A DNA stretch of 64,000 bases from Romboutsia lituseburensis (GTDB lineage: Bacteria > Bacillota > Clostridia > Peptostreptococcales > Peptostreptococcaceae), in contig NZ_JANQBQ010000001.1 of NCBI RefSeq assembly GCF_024723825.1, positions 620,001 through 684,000 of the forward strand, given 5' to 3'. Shown in pieces: positions 25,611-33,723 of the stretch; position 1 is the first letter of the stretch, and each line of letters begins with the position of its first letter. The notes below the pieces were generated by a model. That model made no database searches and was not told the DNA's origin. It was given only the letters and a program-made list of their open reading frames with translations. The position numbers and the translations under genes are program-made.

Positions 25611-26090
25611 GTGAAATTAAATTATATAAGGGAAACACTTAGAAGAGTTACATATTGTTATGATTCATCTGATCCAGAAGAACTTATAAATGCAATGGGG
25701 ATTAAATTAAATTATTTACCTAATTATACTGATATAAATAAACTAAAGGGATGTTATGGCATGATTAAAGGGGAAAAAGTCATACTTATTCATCCTGATT
25801 TAGATGATATGGGGCGTCGTGAGGTATGTGCTCATGAGTTAGGTCATGCTGTACTTCACCCTACTACTAACGCTTTATTTTTAGCTACTTATACATATTT
25901 TAGATTAGGAACTTTAGAAATAGAAGCTGATACTAGCGCTAGTGAACTTTTATTATCGGATGAAATTTGTTATAAATACATAGGCAAGGAATATAATGAA
26001 ATAGCATATTTAGAAAAAGTTCCTGTAAGGTATGTTGAGTTAAAAATGAATAATTTTAAAAAAAGAACGAGTAAAGTTATGAAATGTTAG
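25611..26090 (+). CDS. ImmA/IrrE-family metallopeptidase
   Basis: 159 residues with the zinc-protease motif HELGH in VCAHELGHAVLH and a later acidic residue in LEIEADTSASELLL. In ICEs and phages ImmA cleaves the partner repressor to allow induction. GTG at 25611 is the start because AGAGGG lies 9 bases upstream. The gene belongs with cI at 22943, but an IS607 element now separates them. It may therefore be expressed from the element or not at all. Confidence 0.88.
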   Translation: MKLNYIRETLRRVTYCYDSSDPEELINAMGIKLNYLPNYTDINKLKGCYGMIKGEKVILIHPDLDDMGRREVCAHELGHAVLHPTTNALFLATYTYFRLGTLEIEADTSASELLLSDEICYKYIGKEYNEIAYLEKVPVRYVELKMNNFKKRTSKVMKC

Positions 26091-26147
26091 GAATAATAAT
26101 ATTATATTAAACTTTTTTTCGCCTCAACAAAGAACATATTTTCTTTT

Positions 26148-26235
26148 TTGAGATATATTCGTTCTTCTAAAAAATATCTCAAACAATTAGAAAAAGGTAG
26201 GGTGGTATATTTATTTACATACTCCTACCCTTTTG
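26148..26235. terminator. Tandem hairpins between immA and the glycosyltransferase
   Basis: TTGAGATAT / ATATCTCAA (26148-26181) and then GGTAGG / CCTACC with flanking A and T runs (26191-26235). The second has T tracts on both sides and suits a bidirectional terminator between convergent genes. Confidence 0.6.
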
Positions 26236-26236
26236 T

Positions 26237-27481
26237 TTACATTTGTAATACATTTAATATTACTTTAGCACTGTCCAATGCTCCCTGTTCTAAAGATATT
26301 TTTTCTGACAAAGTCTTTGAATTATCAACTATATCTTTATTTAGTGCATAAGCTATTCCCTCTGCAAGTTTATCAGAAGTAAGATCTTTTTTATAAATAG
26401 GCTTACACCCAACACCTAAATCAAATGCTCTGTGAGCCCACGCAAACTGATCATTTGAAAATGGTATAATAACACTTGGTACTCCTGCCCTAAATCCTGC
26501 CGCTGTAGTTCCTGCACCACCATGATGACAAACTACTGATACTTTTTCAAATAACCACGTATGAGGTATACTTCCTACTGAAATAAGATTATCTGGTAAA
26601 TTATCTATTTTACCCATACCTGAAATAATTCCACGTTTACCGCATTTTGTAATAGCATCTATGATAATTTTAACTATATCATCTTTCTCATCACTATCAA
26701 ACATACTACCAAAACCTATATACACAGGTTTATCACCCTTGTTTATAAAGTCTTCTAATTCCTTAGAAGGTTTGTATTCATTGTTTTCTTCTACAAACCA
26801 ATATCCACTTTGATGAATATTTTCATTCCAATCCTTTGGTCTAGGAAATACGTAATTACTGCATGAAACTATTGCAGGTTTTAATTTTGATACTTTCTCA
26901 TAAGGATTCTTAAAGTTTATAGGCATTCTTCCAAAACGCTCTTTCCAATGCTCTTTGACAGTATTACTTGAAGCTAACCAAAGCATACTCTGTATCATCT
27001 TATAGCTTATCTTCTTATTTATATTTGTAGGTTTAGATTTGCCATACATCACTACAGATAAATACTCATTAGTCTTGTGCATAGGAAATGGTGTAGCAAG
27101 TACTGATGGTATGTTCATCTCCTGTGCTGCAAAATATCCTATAGTACATCCTGGATGATAAACAATTAAATCACTTCCTTCAAATGCATCATAGGTTTGT
27201 TTTGCTATCTGAGCACCATATTTTTTCATCTTGTTAAAAGTTAAAAGCATTTTAAGCGGGTTGTCTGCTGAACCTGCTTGTTTTAACATTTTAGGGTCTA
27301 CGCCTAATGCTTTATAATCCACTTCTATTGGAATATACTCAATTCCATAACTTTTTATAAAATCTTCAAATTGTGAAAATCCTGTTATTCTTACATCTTC
27401 ACCTAATTTTTTTATTTGTTGGGCCAGTGCTATATAAGGTTGAAAATCCCCTCTTGAACCAGAACATATTATTGTAATCAT
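26237..27481 (-). CDS. UDP-glycosyltransferase (MGT/sterol-glucosyltransferase-like)
   Basis: About 414 residues. The N-terminal domain begins MITIICSGSRGDFQPYIALA, as in sterol and macrolide glucosyltransferases. The C-terminal nucleotide-sugar signature is CHHGGAGTTAAGFRAGVPSVIIPF. The acceptor cannot be told; relatives glycosylate lipids or inactivate drugs. AGAGGAGTG lies before the ATG at 27481, so the longer frame to 27565 is rejected. It is divergent from a TetR-type regulator with palindromes in between, which suggests inducible expression. Confidence 0.87.
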   Translation of the reverse strand: MITIICSGSRGDFQPYIALAQQIKKLGEDVRITGFSQFEDFIKSYGIEYIPIEVDYKALGVDPKMLKQAGSADNPLKMLLTFNKMKKYGAQIAKQTYDAFEGSDLIVYHPGCTIGYFAAQEMNIPSVLATPFPMHKTNEYLSVVMYGKSKPTNINKKISYKMIQSMLWLASSNTVKEHWKERFGRMPINFKNPYEKVSKLKPAIVSCSNYVFPRPKDWNENIHQSGYWFVEENNEYKPSKELEDFINKGDKPVYIGFGSMFDSDEKDDIVKIIIDAITKCGKRGIISGMGKIDNLPDNLISVGSIPHTWLFEKVSVVCHHGGAGTTAAGFRAGVPSVIIPFSNDQFAWAHRAFDLGVGCKPIYKKDLTSDKLAEGIAYALNKDIVDNSKTLSEKISLEQGALDSAKVILNVLQM

Positions 27482-27506
27482 ATTAAAATCACTCCTCTTG
27501 TAGAAT

Positions 27507-27583
27507 CCAACAACCTGTTGTATATTTAGATTATAAAAAATTTTATATTCATCATCAACCAACAATGTTCATAGGAATGTTGG
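27507..27583. promoter_or_regulatory. TetR-type operator palindromes
   Basis: Two related palindromes share the half-sites CCAACA/TGTTG: CAACA-ACC-TGTTG at 27508-27520, near the glycosyltransferase start, and CCAACA...TGTTGG at 27559-27583, just before the regulator gene. Their placement suits autoregulation by the TetR-like protein and control of the divergent glycosyltransferase gene. Confidence 0.6.
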
Positions 27584-27601
27584 ATTTAAAAGAGGTGTAA
27601 A

Positions 27602-28165
27602 ATGAAAAATAATAAAAATGTTGTATCTAAGACTAAGCAAGATTTGATAGATGCATTTTGGTCTTTGTATTGTGAAAAAAGAATTGAGAAAATAACTATA
27701 AAAGAAATTACAGTTAAGGCTGGTTACAACCGTAGTACGTTTTATGAGTATTTTACTGATATTTATGATGTACTTGAACAAATAGAAAATTCAATCATTC
27801 CCAGTTTAGATGAGTTGCCACCTATCTCTATACTAAATAAAAACAATGAAATTCCGATAAATATGTTTTTAAAACTATATGAGCAAAATGAAAAATATTA
27901 TTCAGTTTTACTTGGAGACAATGGTGATCCTGCTTTTGCAAGTAAGTTAAAGGACTCTGTTAAACCTCTGCTTAAGGAAGCTTTAGCTACAGAGGTAAAG
28001 CTTAATGATTTAGAATTTGATTTTGTTTTGGAGTATATACTATCATCTATGATTAGTATTATGAGCTATTGGTTTAAAAATGATAAGATATTATCTTCCG
28101 ATAAGTTGATTTTTATTATGAAAAATATTATGGAAAATGGTATACATAGTATTTTCAATAAATAA
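27602..28165 (+). CDS. TetR-family transcriptional regulator
   Basis: 187 residues. The N-terminal helix-turn-helix is typical (ITIKEITVKAGYNRSTFYEYFTDIYDVLEQIE). The C-terminal helical ligand domain is not assignable. AGAGGTG precedes the start. It is divergent from the glycosyltransferase gene, which it most likely represses. Confidence 0.88.
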   Translation: MKNNKNVVSKTKQDLIDAFWSLYCEKRIEKITIKEITVKAGYNRSTFYEYFTDIYDVLEQIENSIIPSLDELPPISILNKNNEIPINMFLKLYEQNEKYYSVLLGDNGDPAFASKLKDSVKPLLKEALATEVKLNDLEFDFVLEYILSSMISIMSYWFKNDKILSSDKLIFIMKNIMENGIHSIFNK

Positions 28166-28359
28166 AGTGTATAAATTATATTCGATTCTTAAGAACTTTA
28201 CATTTTACTTGGGTTATATAATTTATTGACTATTTTTTTCAAGCTTACCTAACAATATACTTTCTAGTGTTTATCTATTTATAGTTTAAAACTTGGTACA
28301 AATCCTCTCCTCCATTAATACTATAATATATAGGAACAAACTTCATGGGGGTGGCATAT
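28166..28359. other. Intergenic region upstream of the truncated ABC gene
   Basis: From about 28315 onward the sequence matches the upstream region of the intact ABC gene at 39304, including CTATAATATATAGGAACAAAC. The rest is AT-rich with no visible gene. Confidence 0.45.
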
Positions 28360-28956
28360 ATGAATGAAATTGTAAAAGTTACAGATTTATCTCAGACCTT
28401 TTACACCAAAGAAGGAGAACTGGAAGTTCTAAAAGACATCAATTTTTCCTTAAACGAAGGACAAATACTTACACTACTTGGACCATCTGGTTCTGGTAAA
28501 TCAACTATTCTTAATATATTAACTAAACTTTTAAAACCAACTAGCGGTGACGTTGTTATAAAGGGTAATATCGGATATATGTTTCAAAAGGATCATCTGC
28601 TAGAATGGCGAAATATCATGGATAATATAACTATCGGTCTAGAAATTCAAAATAATAAAACTAAAGAATCTATTGAACAAGTGGAAAAACTATTAAAAAC
28701 TTACGGCCTATGGGAATACCGCTATATGTATCCTAAAGAACTATCAGGTGGTATGAGACAACGTGTGGCTCTTATCAGAACATTAGCTGTTAATCCTGAT
28801 ATATTACTTCTTGATGAGCCATTCTCTGCTCTTGATTATCAAACAAGGTTACTTGTTAGTGATGATGTTTTTAAGATAATTAAAAATGAAAACAAATCTG
28901 CTATATTAGTTACTCGTGATATAAGTGATTCGCTATCTATAAAAGTGCAACTTTAG
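28360..28956 (+). pseudogene. Truncated duplicate of ABC transporter ATPase gene
   Basis: A near-identical copy of the gene at 39349. By eye I count about four mismatches over the 614 shared bases (28315-28928 against 39304-39917). Walker A GPSGSGKST, the signature LSGGMRQR and Walker B LLLDEP are intact. After the switch region (ILVTRDIS) the copy runs into unrelated sequence and stops, losing the C-terminal 50 or so residues and the downstream permease. The ribosome binding site is GGGGGTGG in place of GGAGGTGG. It is a recent duplication that captured only the 5' part of the operon. Confidence 0.85.
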
Positions 28957-29057
28957 AAGATGATGTTATTGTAGATTTACCTAAATCCGATATAACTCTC
29001 ACTCAAGAACTAAAAGATGTTGATTCTATAGATATAAGCTTAGCCCCTGAGTTTAAA
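28950..29057 (+). pseudogene. Short gene relic after the ABC duplicate
   Basis: Directly after the break point, an open frame reads ATLEDDVIVDLPKSDITLTQELKD and so on to a stop, without a start codon. It is in the same frame as the HTH relic that follows after a TAA. It may be the end of an unidentified protein or the N-terminal part of the HTH protein split by a nonsense mutation. Confidence 0.4.
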
Positions 29058-29460
29058 TAAGATACATTTGGAGACAGACTTATAAAATCTAGAGTTGAAT
29101 TAGGATTATCAATTTCTGAAGTTGCTAATTTATGTAATGTTACATATTCTGTTATAAGTGGATATGAATCTAATAGATATTATCCTACTAAAGAAATGCT
29201 TCATCTATTGTCTTCTAAATTTAATATGGATTATATGTGTATGTATGGATGGTTATACAAAACTAGTATATAATTTTGATATGTTTTTAGACAAGCTTAA
29301 ACTATGGATGAACAGAAATAATTATACTAGAGAGATAGTAGCTAATAAACTTGGAGTCTCCCGTTCTATACTTAGATATTGGTTTAATGGTGGTGTTATT
29401 AAAATTAGTACTTATAATAAAGTAATCAGTAACTTAATAAAATACCAGCTATTGGAATAG
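29058..29460 (+). pseudogene. Tandem-HTH regulator broken by a frameshift
   Basis: An XRE-type helix-turn-helix (FGDRLIKSRVELGLSISEVANL) is read in one frame up to about 29240. The sequence then continues in another frame with DGYTKLVYNFDMFLDKLKLW and a second HTH (TREIVANKLGVSRSILRYWF). The switch lies in TATGTGTATGTATGG, a repeat prone to slippage. The N-terminal start codon is also missing. The second half could still be translated alone from the ATG at 29281. Similar sequence survives at 4798-4944. Confidence 0.6.
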
Positions 29461-29525
29461 TACTAAAAAATTACGTAGTTCATAGACTAATTATTATATA
29501 ACTGTAAAAAGCAATATTATACAAA

Positions 29526-29558
29526 ATACCCTGAGTCTATTTTTCAGACACAGGGTAT
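29526..29558. terminator. Bidirectional terminator
   Basis: ATACCCTG and CAGGGTAT pair, with an inner TCT/AGA, around a T-rich loop. It lies between the plus-strand HTH relic and the end of the minus-strand membrane-protein gene. Confidence 0.55.
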
Positions 29559-29591
29559 ATAACCACAATCTTATATTTATAATCAAATGTT

Positions 29592-31199
29592 TTATAATTC
29601 ACAACTATAAGCACCTACTAATGCAAATGGTGTAAATATAGCTTCTGTTATGATAATTGCTACTATAAAAGGAAGCTCAATCCATACTGCTAGTATTATA
29701 AATAATAACAATGCAATAGCAAATAAAAAAATACATGCAAACAATCTTTGCAATACACTTCTCAAGCTACCAATTTTCTTGCCTTTTTTAGGAAGAATCA
29801 TTCCAAATAAAATTAAACTTACAATTGCAAATATTATATAAAGTAGTATAGACGGTTTTGTTTGAGCTAAAACTTTACAACAAAAATATAACAATATACT
29901 AAATTCTGCAGCAAGTGCAACGCATGCAATATGTTTTACACTTTTAAATATATTTGATTTTGTATTGTTATTCATAACAGCTAGAGTTATTACAGTAAAA
30001 ATCATACTTGATAAAACAAATGGTTCATTTATGTATGAGTATGAAGCTTTCGTTACAATAGTAGCAAAAACTATCGCAAAAGCATTTCGTATCATATCTA
30101 ACATTCCAGGAGAAGATTCTGCTCCTCCTCTACTTTTTTTATTATAATTTGCTGATATTGGTTTAACTTTATAGTTATGTGAATCAATTTCTTCTACTGC
30201 TTTAGTGAAATCAGGCAATTTATTTACCGTATTCTCGTAAATATCTTCAGCTTCGCTAGATAAACTACCATTTTCATTTAAAATAGGTGTATCTATTACT
30301 GCTTTAACAGCACCTGCAAGTGAACGTGTAACAGCAATTAATTTAAGCTCTTCATGAGTAAGCTTAGTTGCATCTACTCTCTTTCCTTTAAACAATCCTA
30401 TTTTACTACGCGTCATACCATCAAGTAAACTCGTACATTCAGAAAACATACTATTTAATTCAACTAATAGACTATTAAACATTTCACACCTATCTGAAAT
30501 AGCTACACATAATGTTTCTGATATTCTCATTTTTTCAACTGCAGCTTCTGCTTCTGCATATATAGTTCGCGCTTTTTCAAGATTTTCATCTGCCTTTATA
30601 CTAGATGAAATTCCAGTAAATAATAGCGTAGGTGCTGCAATAGCAGCAAGTGGCGTCATAGCTGCTCCAAATGATAAAGCGGAACCTGCAAGTCCTGCAG
30701 CCATACCTACTTCTCCTGCCATAAGTGCCGTTCCCGCTGTAGATAAGACACCTGTTACTACTGGTAAAGAACCACTTGATGCTAGTGCAATTACAGCCCC
30801 TGTTGCTGCACCTGTTGCTGCACTTGAAAAAGCAGACTGATATATTTCTGACATTTCTCGTAATTGCAGAGCTTCCTGTTGATCGATTGTAAAGTTTGAT
30901 ATTTCCTCTAATCCAACCGATTCACTTAATTCAATATTTTTAATACGTTCATACGCTTGCAAAAACTGTTGCATTGAACTTTCTAAAACAGTTTTCTTTG
31001 CATATCCTAAATCAAGCAATGATGATTCAGTTTTCTTTTGCGAATATTCTAGTGATCTTTTCGCATCATCATATAACTCTTGTGCCTCTTCTGAAATTCT
31101 TTGAGCCCTTTCATTGGTTTCTTTTGCGTCAAAATGCGCTCCTGCTCCAATAGCTCCTGCCGCTAAACCTAGCCCAGCTAATAGAAATGGTACTGGCAT
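29592..31199 (-). CDS. Glycine-zipper / coiled-coil membrane protein of the YkgJ-HNH operon
   Basis: 535 residues, family not recognised. It starts with a short hydrophobic segment (FLLAGLGLAAGAIGAGA), then a long coiled-coil region (about 25-110). A glycine- and alanine-rich hydrophobic block (about 125-200) could insert in membranes. Soluble helices follow, then four likely membrane segments in the last 160 residues. This design, with glycine zippers plus multiple helices, recalls pore-forming or membrane-perturbing effectors. AGGGAGG precedes the start. It is the third gene of an operon with a YkgJ-like protein and an HNH protein that has a similar glycine-zipper region. Confidence 0.6.
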   Translation of the reverse strand: MPVPFLLAGLGLAAGAIGAGAHFDAKETNERAQRISEEAQELYDDAKRSLEYSQKKTESSLLDLGYAKKTVLESSMQQFLQAYERIKNIELSESVGLEEISNFTIDQQEALQLREMSEIYQSAFSSAATGAATGAVIALASSGSLPVVTGVLSTAGTALMAGEVGMAAGLAGSALSFGAAMTPLAAIAAPTLLFTGISSSIKADENLEKARTIYAEAEAAVEKMRISETLCVAISDRCEMFNSLLVELNSMFSECTSLLDGMTRSKIGLFKGKRVDATKLTHEELKLIAVTRSLAGAVKAVIDTPILNENGSLSSEAEDIYENTVNKLPDFTKAVEEIDSHNYKVKPISANYNKKSRGGAESSPGMLDMIRNAFAIVFATIVTKASYSYINEPFVLSSMIFTVITLAVMNNNTKSNIFKSVKHIACVALAAEFSILLYFCCKVLAQTKPSILLYIIFAIVSLILFGMILPKKGKKIGSLRSVLQRLFACIFLFAIALLLFIILAVWIELPFIVAIIITEAIFTPFALVGAYSCEL

Positions 31200-31211
31200 A
31201 ATATTTCCTCC

Positions 31212-32666
31212 CTATAATATATCTACTGAGTCATTAGATAAAAAATCTTTAAACTCTTCAACGGTGTCATAATGTATGTTTCCGCCTAATTTTCTAGTAA
31301 TACGGTTTGCTCCTGCAATTACTCCATCAGCATCTCCAGCTTGAAATGCATAATTAATTTCTAATAGAGCTTCATCAAAACAATCTTGGTGTTCTTTAAA
31401 GTATGCTTCAAGATAACATTCAAGTTCTTCTCTAAAAAATCTTGCTTGCTTAGCTACAATTTCGCATTCATCAATAATTCTCTGGCGCTCTTGATGTTCA
31501 AGTTCTTTAGTCTTAAGAGTATTAATTAGTTCATTATAATATCTACTTGTAATTGTTGAACCTACCAACGCTCCTACAGCAGCTCCTACAATCGGAATCG
31601 GAATAATAGCTTGTCCAACAGCCATTGAGTAGCCTGCTGTTGCAAAATTAAGCCCTTTTTCTCCAAGTTCTCTTATACATTCTTGAGTTGATATTTCACA
31701 ATTTCCATAACGCTTTAGAGTGTCCCCTGTAACGATTACCGCTGTCATGACGTTTCCTGGCACATTTGATTTTGATAAAGCTTGTAAAAACTTAGACGAT
31801 GAAGATGATAAGCTATGAGAAAGTGTAGTCAATCCTCCACCTAAAACATATCCTGTGGCAGTAGCTTTTCCAACATCTACAGCTGTATCTGCTAGAGCAT
31901 CTTCTGTACTTTTTTCTCCTTTAATAACTGCTGTTATATTCATCACTCCCGACATGGTTGCAGCAGTAATACCTGAATTTTGGGCCGAATATTTTCCAGC
32001 TTCATGTCCAGTTTTAATAACATTTTTCATAGATGTTTTTTGTACTTGCTTTTTTATTTCAGCTTGTGATTTTCTTCCACTTTCAATGGCATCACGTTTA
32101 CCTTGTTCAGAAAATTCTACACCTGTTTTCTTAAGATATTCATCATCTGTTACAAGTTCTTTATTTGTACGACTACGCTTGGCATTGTTAGTTTTTCTCG
32201 ATATAATTTCTAGATTTTTATCGCTATTTGCAATATTCTTTATGTCCTCTTTTTTCAACCATGGATTTTTTCCATTATCCTTAAATATCTTTTCAATTGG
32301 TGTTATGTGATCCGTTTCGGCAAGATGATTTTGCCATCGATCTCCATATTTTAATTTAGCATCAACTTTTCTTATTTCAAGTATATCTCCAGTATAAGGA
32401 TCTCGAACTTCAGAACCTTTAAAAAATGCATCTTTTTTCGTTCTTGCTTTTGCAGAACCACTGTCAAATAGTTTTCTATTCCCTGTATATGTATCTGGCT
32501 TTGTATAAGTACTTAACGCTTGATTTGTTGACATTCGTGCTGAATCAGTAACAACCAAACCTACTGTTGTAGTTATAGAACTTCTAGTGTTTTCATTACT
32601 ATCAGTATCTTGTATATTTTCCACTGACGTGCACTGTATTTTTTTCTTTTTGAAAAAATTAAACAT
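31212..32666 (-). CDS. HNH-domain protein with glycine-zipper C-terminus
   Basis: 484 residues. An HNH-type nuclease core lies at about 75-170: TKKDAFFKGSEVRDPYTGD, then the first histidine in ETDHITPIEKIF (D119-H120), and NLEIISRKTNNAKRSR carrying the later N residues. Charged linker follows. The C-terminal half has glycine-zipper segments (TATGYVLGGGLTTLSHSL, IPIPIVGAAVGALVGSTI) and a helical tail (EELECYLEAYF). No signal peptide. A nuclease fused to a membrane-active segment is unusual. GAAAGGAT, made by the last codons of the YkgJ-like gene, serves as its ribosome binding site, so the two are coupled. Confidence 0.65.
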   Translation of the reverse strand: MFNFFKKKKIQCTSVENIQDTDSNENTRSSITTTVGLVVTDSARMSTNQALSTYTKPDTYTGNRKLFDSGSAKARTKKDAFFKGSEVRDPYTGDILEIRKVDAKLKYGDRWQNHLAETDHITPIEKIFKDNGKNPWLKKEDIKNIANSDKNLEIISRKTNNAKRSRTNKELVTDDEYLKKTGVEFSEQGKRDAIESGRKSQAEIKKQVQKTSMKNVIKTGHEAGKYSAQNSGITAATMSGVMNITAVIKGEKSTEDALADTAVDVGKATATGYVLGGGLTTLSHSLSSSSSKFLQALSKSNVPGNVMTAVIVTGDTLKRYGNCEISTQECIRELGEKGLNFATAGYSMAVGQAIIPIPIVGAAVGALVGSTITSRYYNELINTLKTKELEHQERQRIIDECEIVAKQARFFREELECYLEAYFKEHQDCFDEALLEINYAFQAGDADGVIAGANRITRKLGGNIHYDTVEEFKDFLSNDSVDIL

Positions 32667-32667
32667 A

Positions 32668-32928
32668 TTAAATATCCTTTCTTAATTTTTTACAACTTCT
32701 TTTATTTATAATATGATATTCCTCTAAAGTATAAATTTCAGCAAAATACTTATTATATATCTTATTTACATTACATATCATAGGCCTATTATTATAAATT
32801 GAACACTTATTATCTAACTCATCTAAGTGCTTACATATCCCGTCTCCTCTATCTAAATTTCTATACAATTCATTTAAATTTAGACTTTTGCAGCATCTGC
32901 CACACTTATCACAATCAAATTTTTTCAT
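32668..32928 (-). CDS. YkgJ-family cysteine-cluster protein
   Basis: 86 residues with the family pattern CDKCGRCC near the start, then CKHLDE, CSIYNNRPMIC and a late cysteine in KRSCKK. Such proteins bind zinc or an iron-sulfur centre; their function is poorly known. One base separates its stop from the HNH gene start. As the first gene of the three-gene operon it could act as the redox or metal sensor, or modify the HNH protein, but this is inference. Confidence 0.75.
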   Translation of the reverse strand: MKKFDCDKCGRCCKSLNLNELYRNLDRGDGICKHLDELDNKCSIYNNRPMICNVNKIYNKYFAEIYTLEEYHIINKRSCKKLRKDI

Positions 32929-33157
32929 AGCCTAATCACCAATGCTTCAATAGCATTCATACATTCCTTAATCATAAAATATAATTTATCGAATTTATCT
33001 TTCATATCTTTTAAGAATAACTCCTGCCTACGTAGAAGTATTTATATATAATCCTTTCTCTAATTTTTATTTTAACTAAACTACAATACTCTACACCACT
33101 ATAAAATATACTAATATAAATGTTATTATTCTTTAATAGTATAGCTACATTTTTATC

Positions 33158-33226
33158 TTATTCAGCTAATTTTTTATATCCATAAGGTATATCTTCTTCT
33201 ACCTTTATGGTACCTATATTTTTCAC
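33158..33226 (-). CDS. Possible 22-residue peptide
   Basis: GTG start with an ideal ribosome binding site (GAGGAG, 8 bases upstream). It reads VKNIGTIKVEEDIPYGYKKL and ends AE, then stop. It lies directly downstream of the decayed gene at 33245. It may be a true small gene or the last coupled gene of that dead operon. Confidence 0.3.
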   Translation of the reverse strand: MKNIGTIKVEEDIPYGYKKLAE

Positions 33227-33244
33227 AATTTAGTCTCCTCTTTA

Positions 33245-33547
33245 TTAAACTTTTAAGTCCACTATACCTTCTACATTAAATTCTTAACCACTTAAATACA
33301 TAGCTATATAATCTTTTGCATTTATATAATTGACATACATCTAAACTATATTTATTAAAGACTTTATAATTTCTTTGTCATTATTTTTATTTAATTGATC
33401 TTCTTTGCCTAAGTAATCATTATAATCCATTATCTATAAACAAATTTTATGCAATTCTTCCTTATATGTTTCAAGTATATCCTCTACTGAAAACTTATCT
33501 AGAACTTGTTCTGTATTTATAACTAGTTTATAATGTAGTATTACATT
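33245..33547 (-). pseudogene. Decayed gene with three in-frame stops
   Basis: One minus-strand frame stays coding-like over about 100 codons although broken by stops: HYKLVINTEQVLDKFSVEDI, then DYNDYLGKEDQLNKNNDKE, then YVNYINAKDYIAMYLSG and NVEGIVDLKV. Codon content and the run of charged residues look like a real protein. No family is recognised, and no start codon is clear. Confidence 0.5.
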
Positions 33548-33637
33548 TTATAGCTTTCTATACAATAATGTATCACACTTTTTTATATTTTTTTGTCATT
33601 TTTTGTAATAATCTTACTTTTTATCATTTATTTTTTG

Positions 33638-33668
33638 AGTAACAGACGAAGTCGTTGACAACAAGAGA
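33638..33668. repeat. GC-rich repeat, copy E (partial)
   Basis: On the minus strand it reads CAACGACTTCGTCTGTT, matching CAACGACTTCGTCCGTT of copy B at 21531-21597 with one change. Only the second stem of the repeat is present. Confidence 0.45.
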
Positions 33669-33723
33669 TAAGCATCTTTTTTTATAATTTACTTCATTAA
33701 CCAAAACACCTAACAATTTCCCT

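Larger units (their letters stand above)
32929..33723. other. Long intergenic stretch with gene remains
   Basis: About 800 bases between the YkgJ-like and WYL genes. It holds a decayed gene (33245-33547), a possible 22-residue peptide gene (33158-33226) and a GC-rich repeat (33638-33668). The part from 32929 to 33157 shows nothing I can support, except that it should contain the promoter of the YkgJ operon. Confidence 0.5.

Noticed and set aside
26148-26351. Plus-strand frame covering the immA/glycosyltransferase boundary
   Set aside because: It spans the terminator hairpins and enters the glycosyltransferase gene antisense.
29158-29280. N-terminal part of the longer HTH frame
   Set aside because: The frame before 29240 reads a hydrophobic shadow of the first HTH domain; the coding frame there is the other one.
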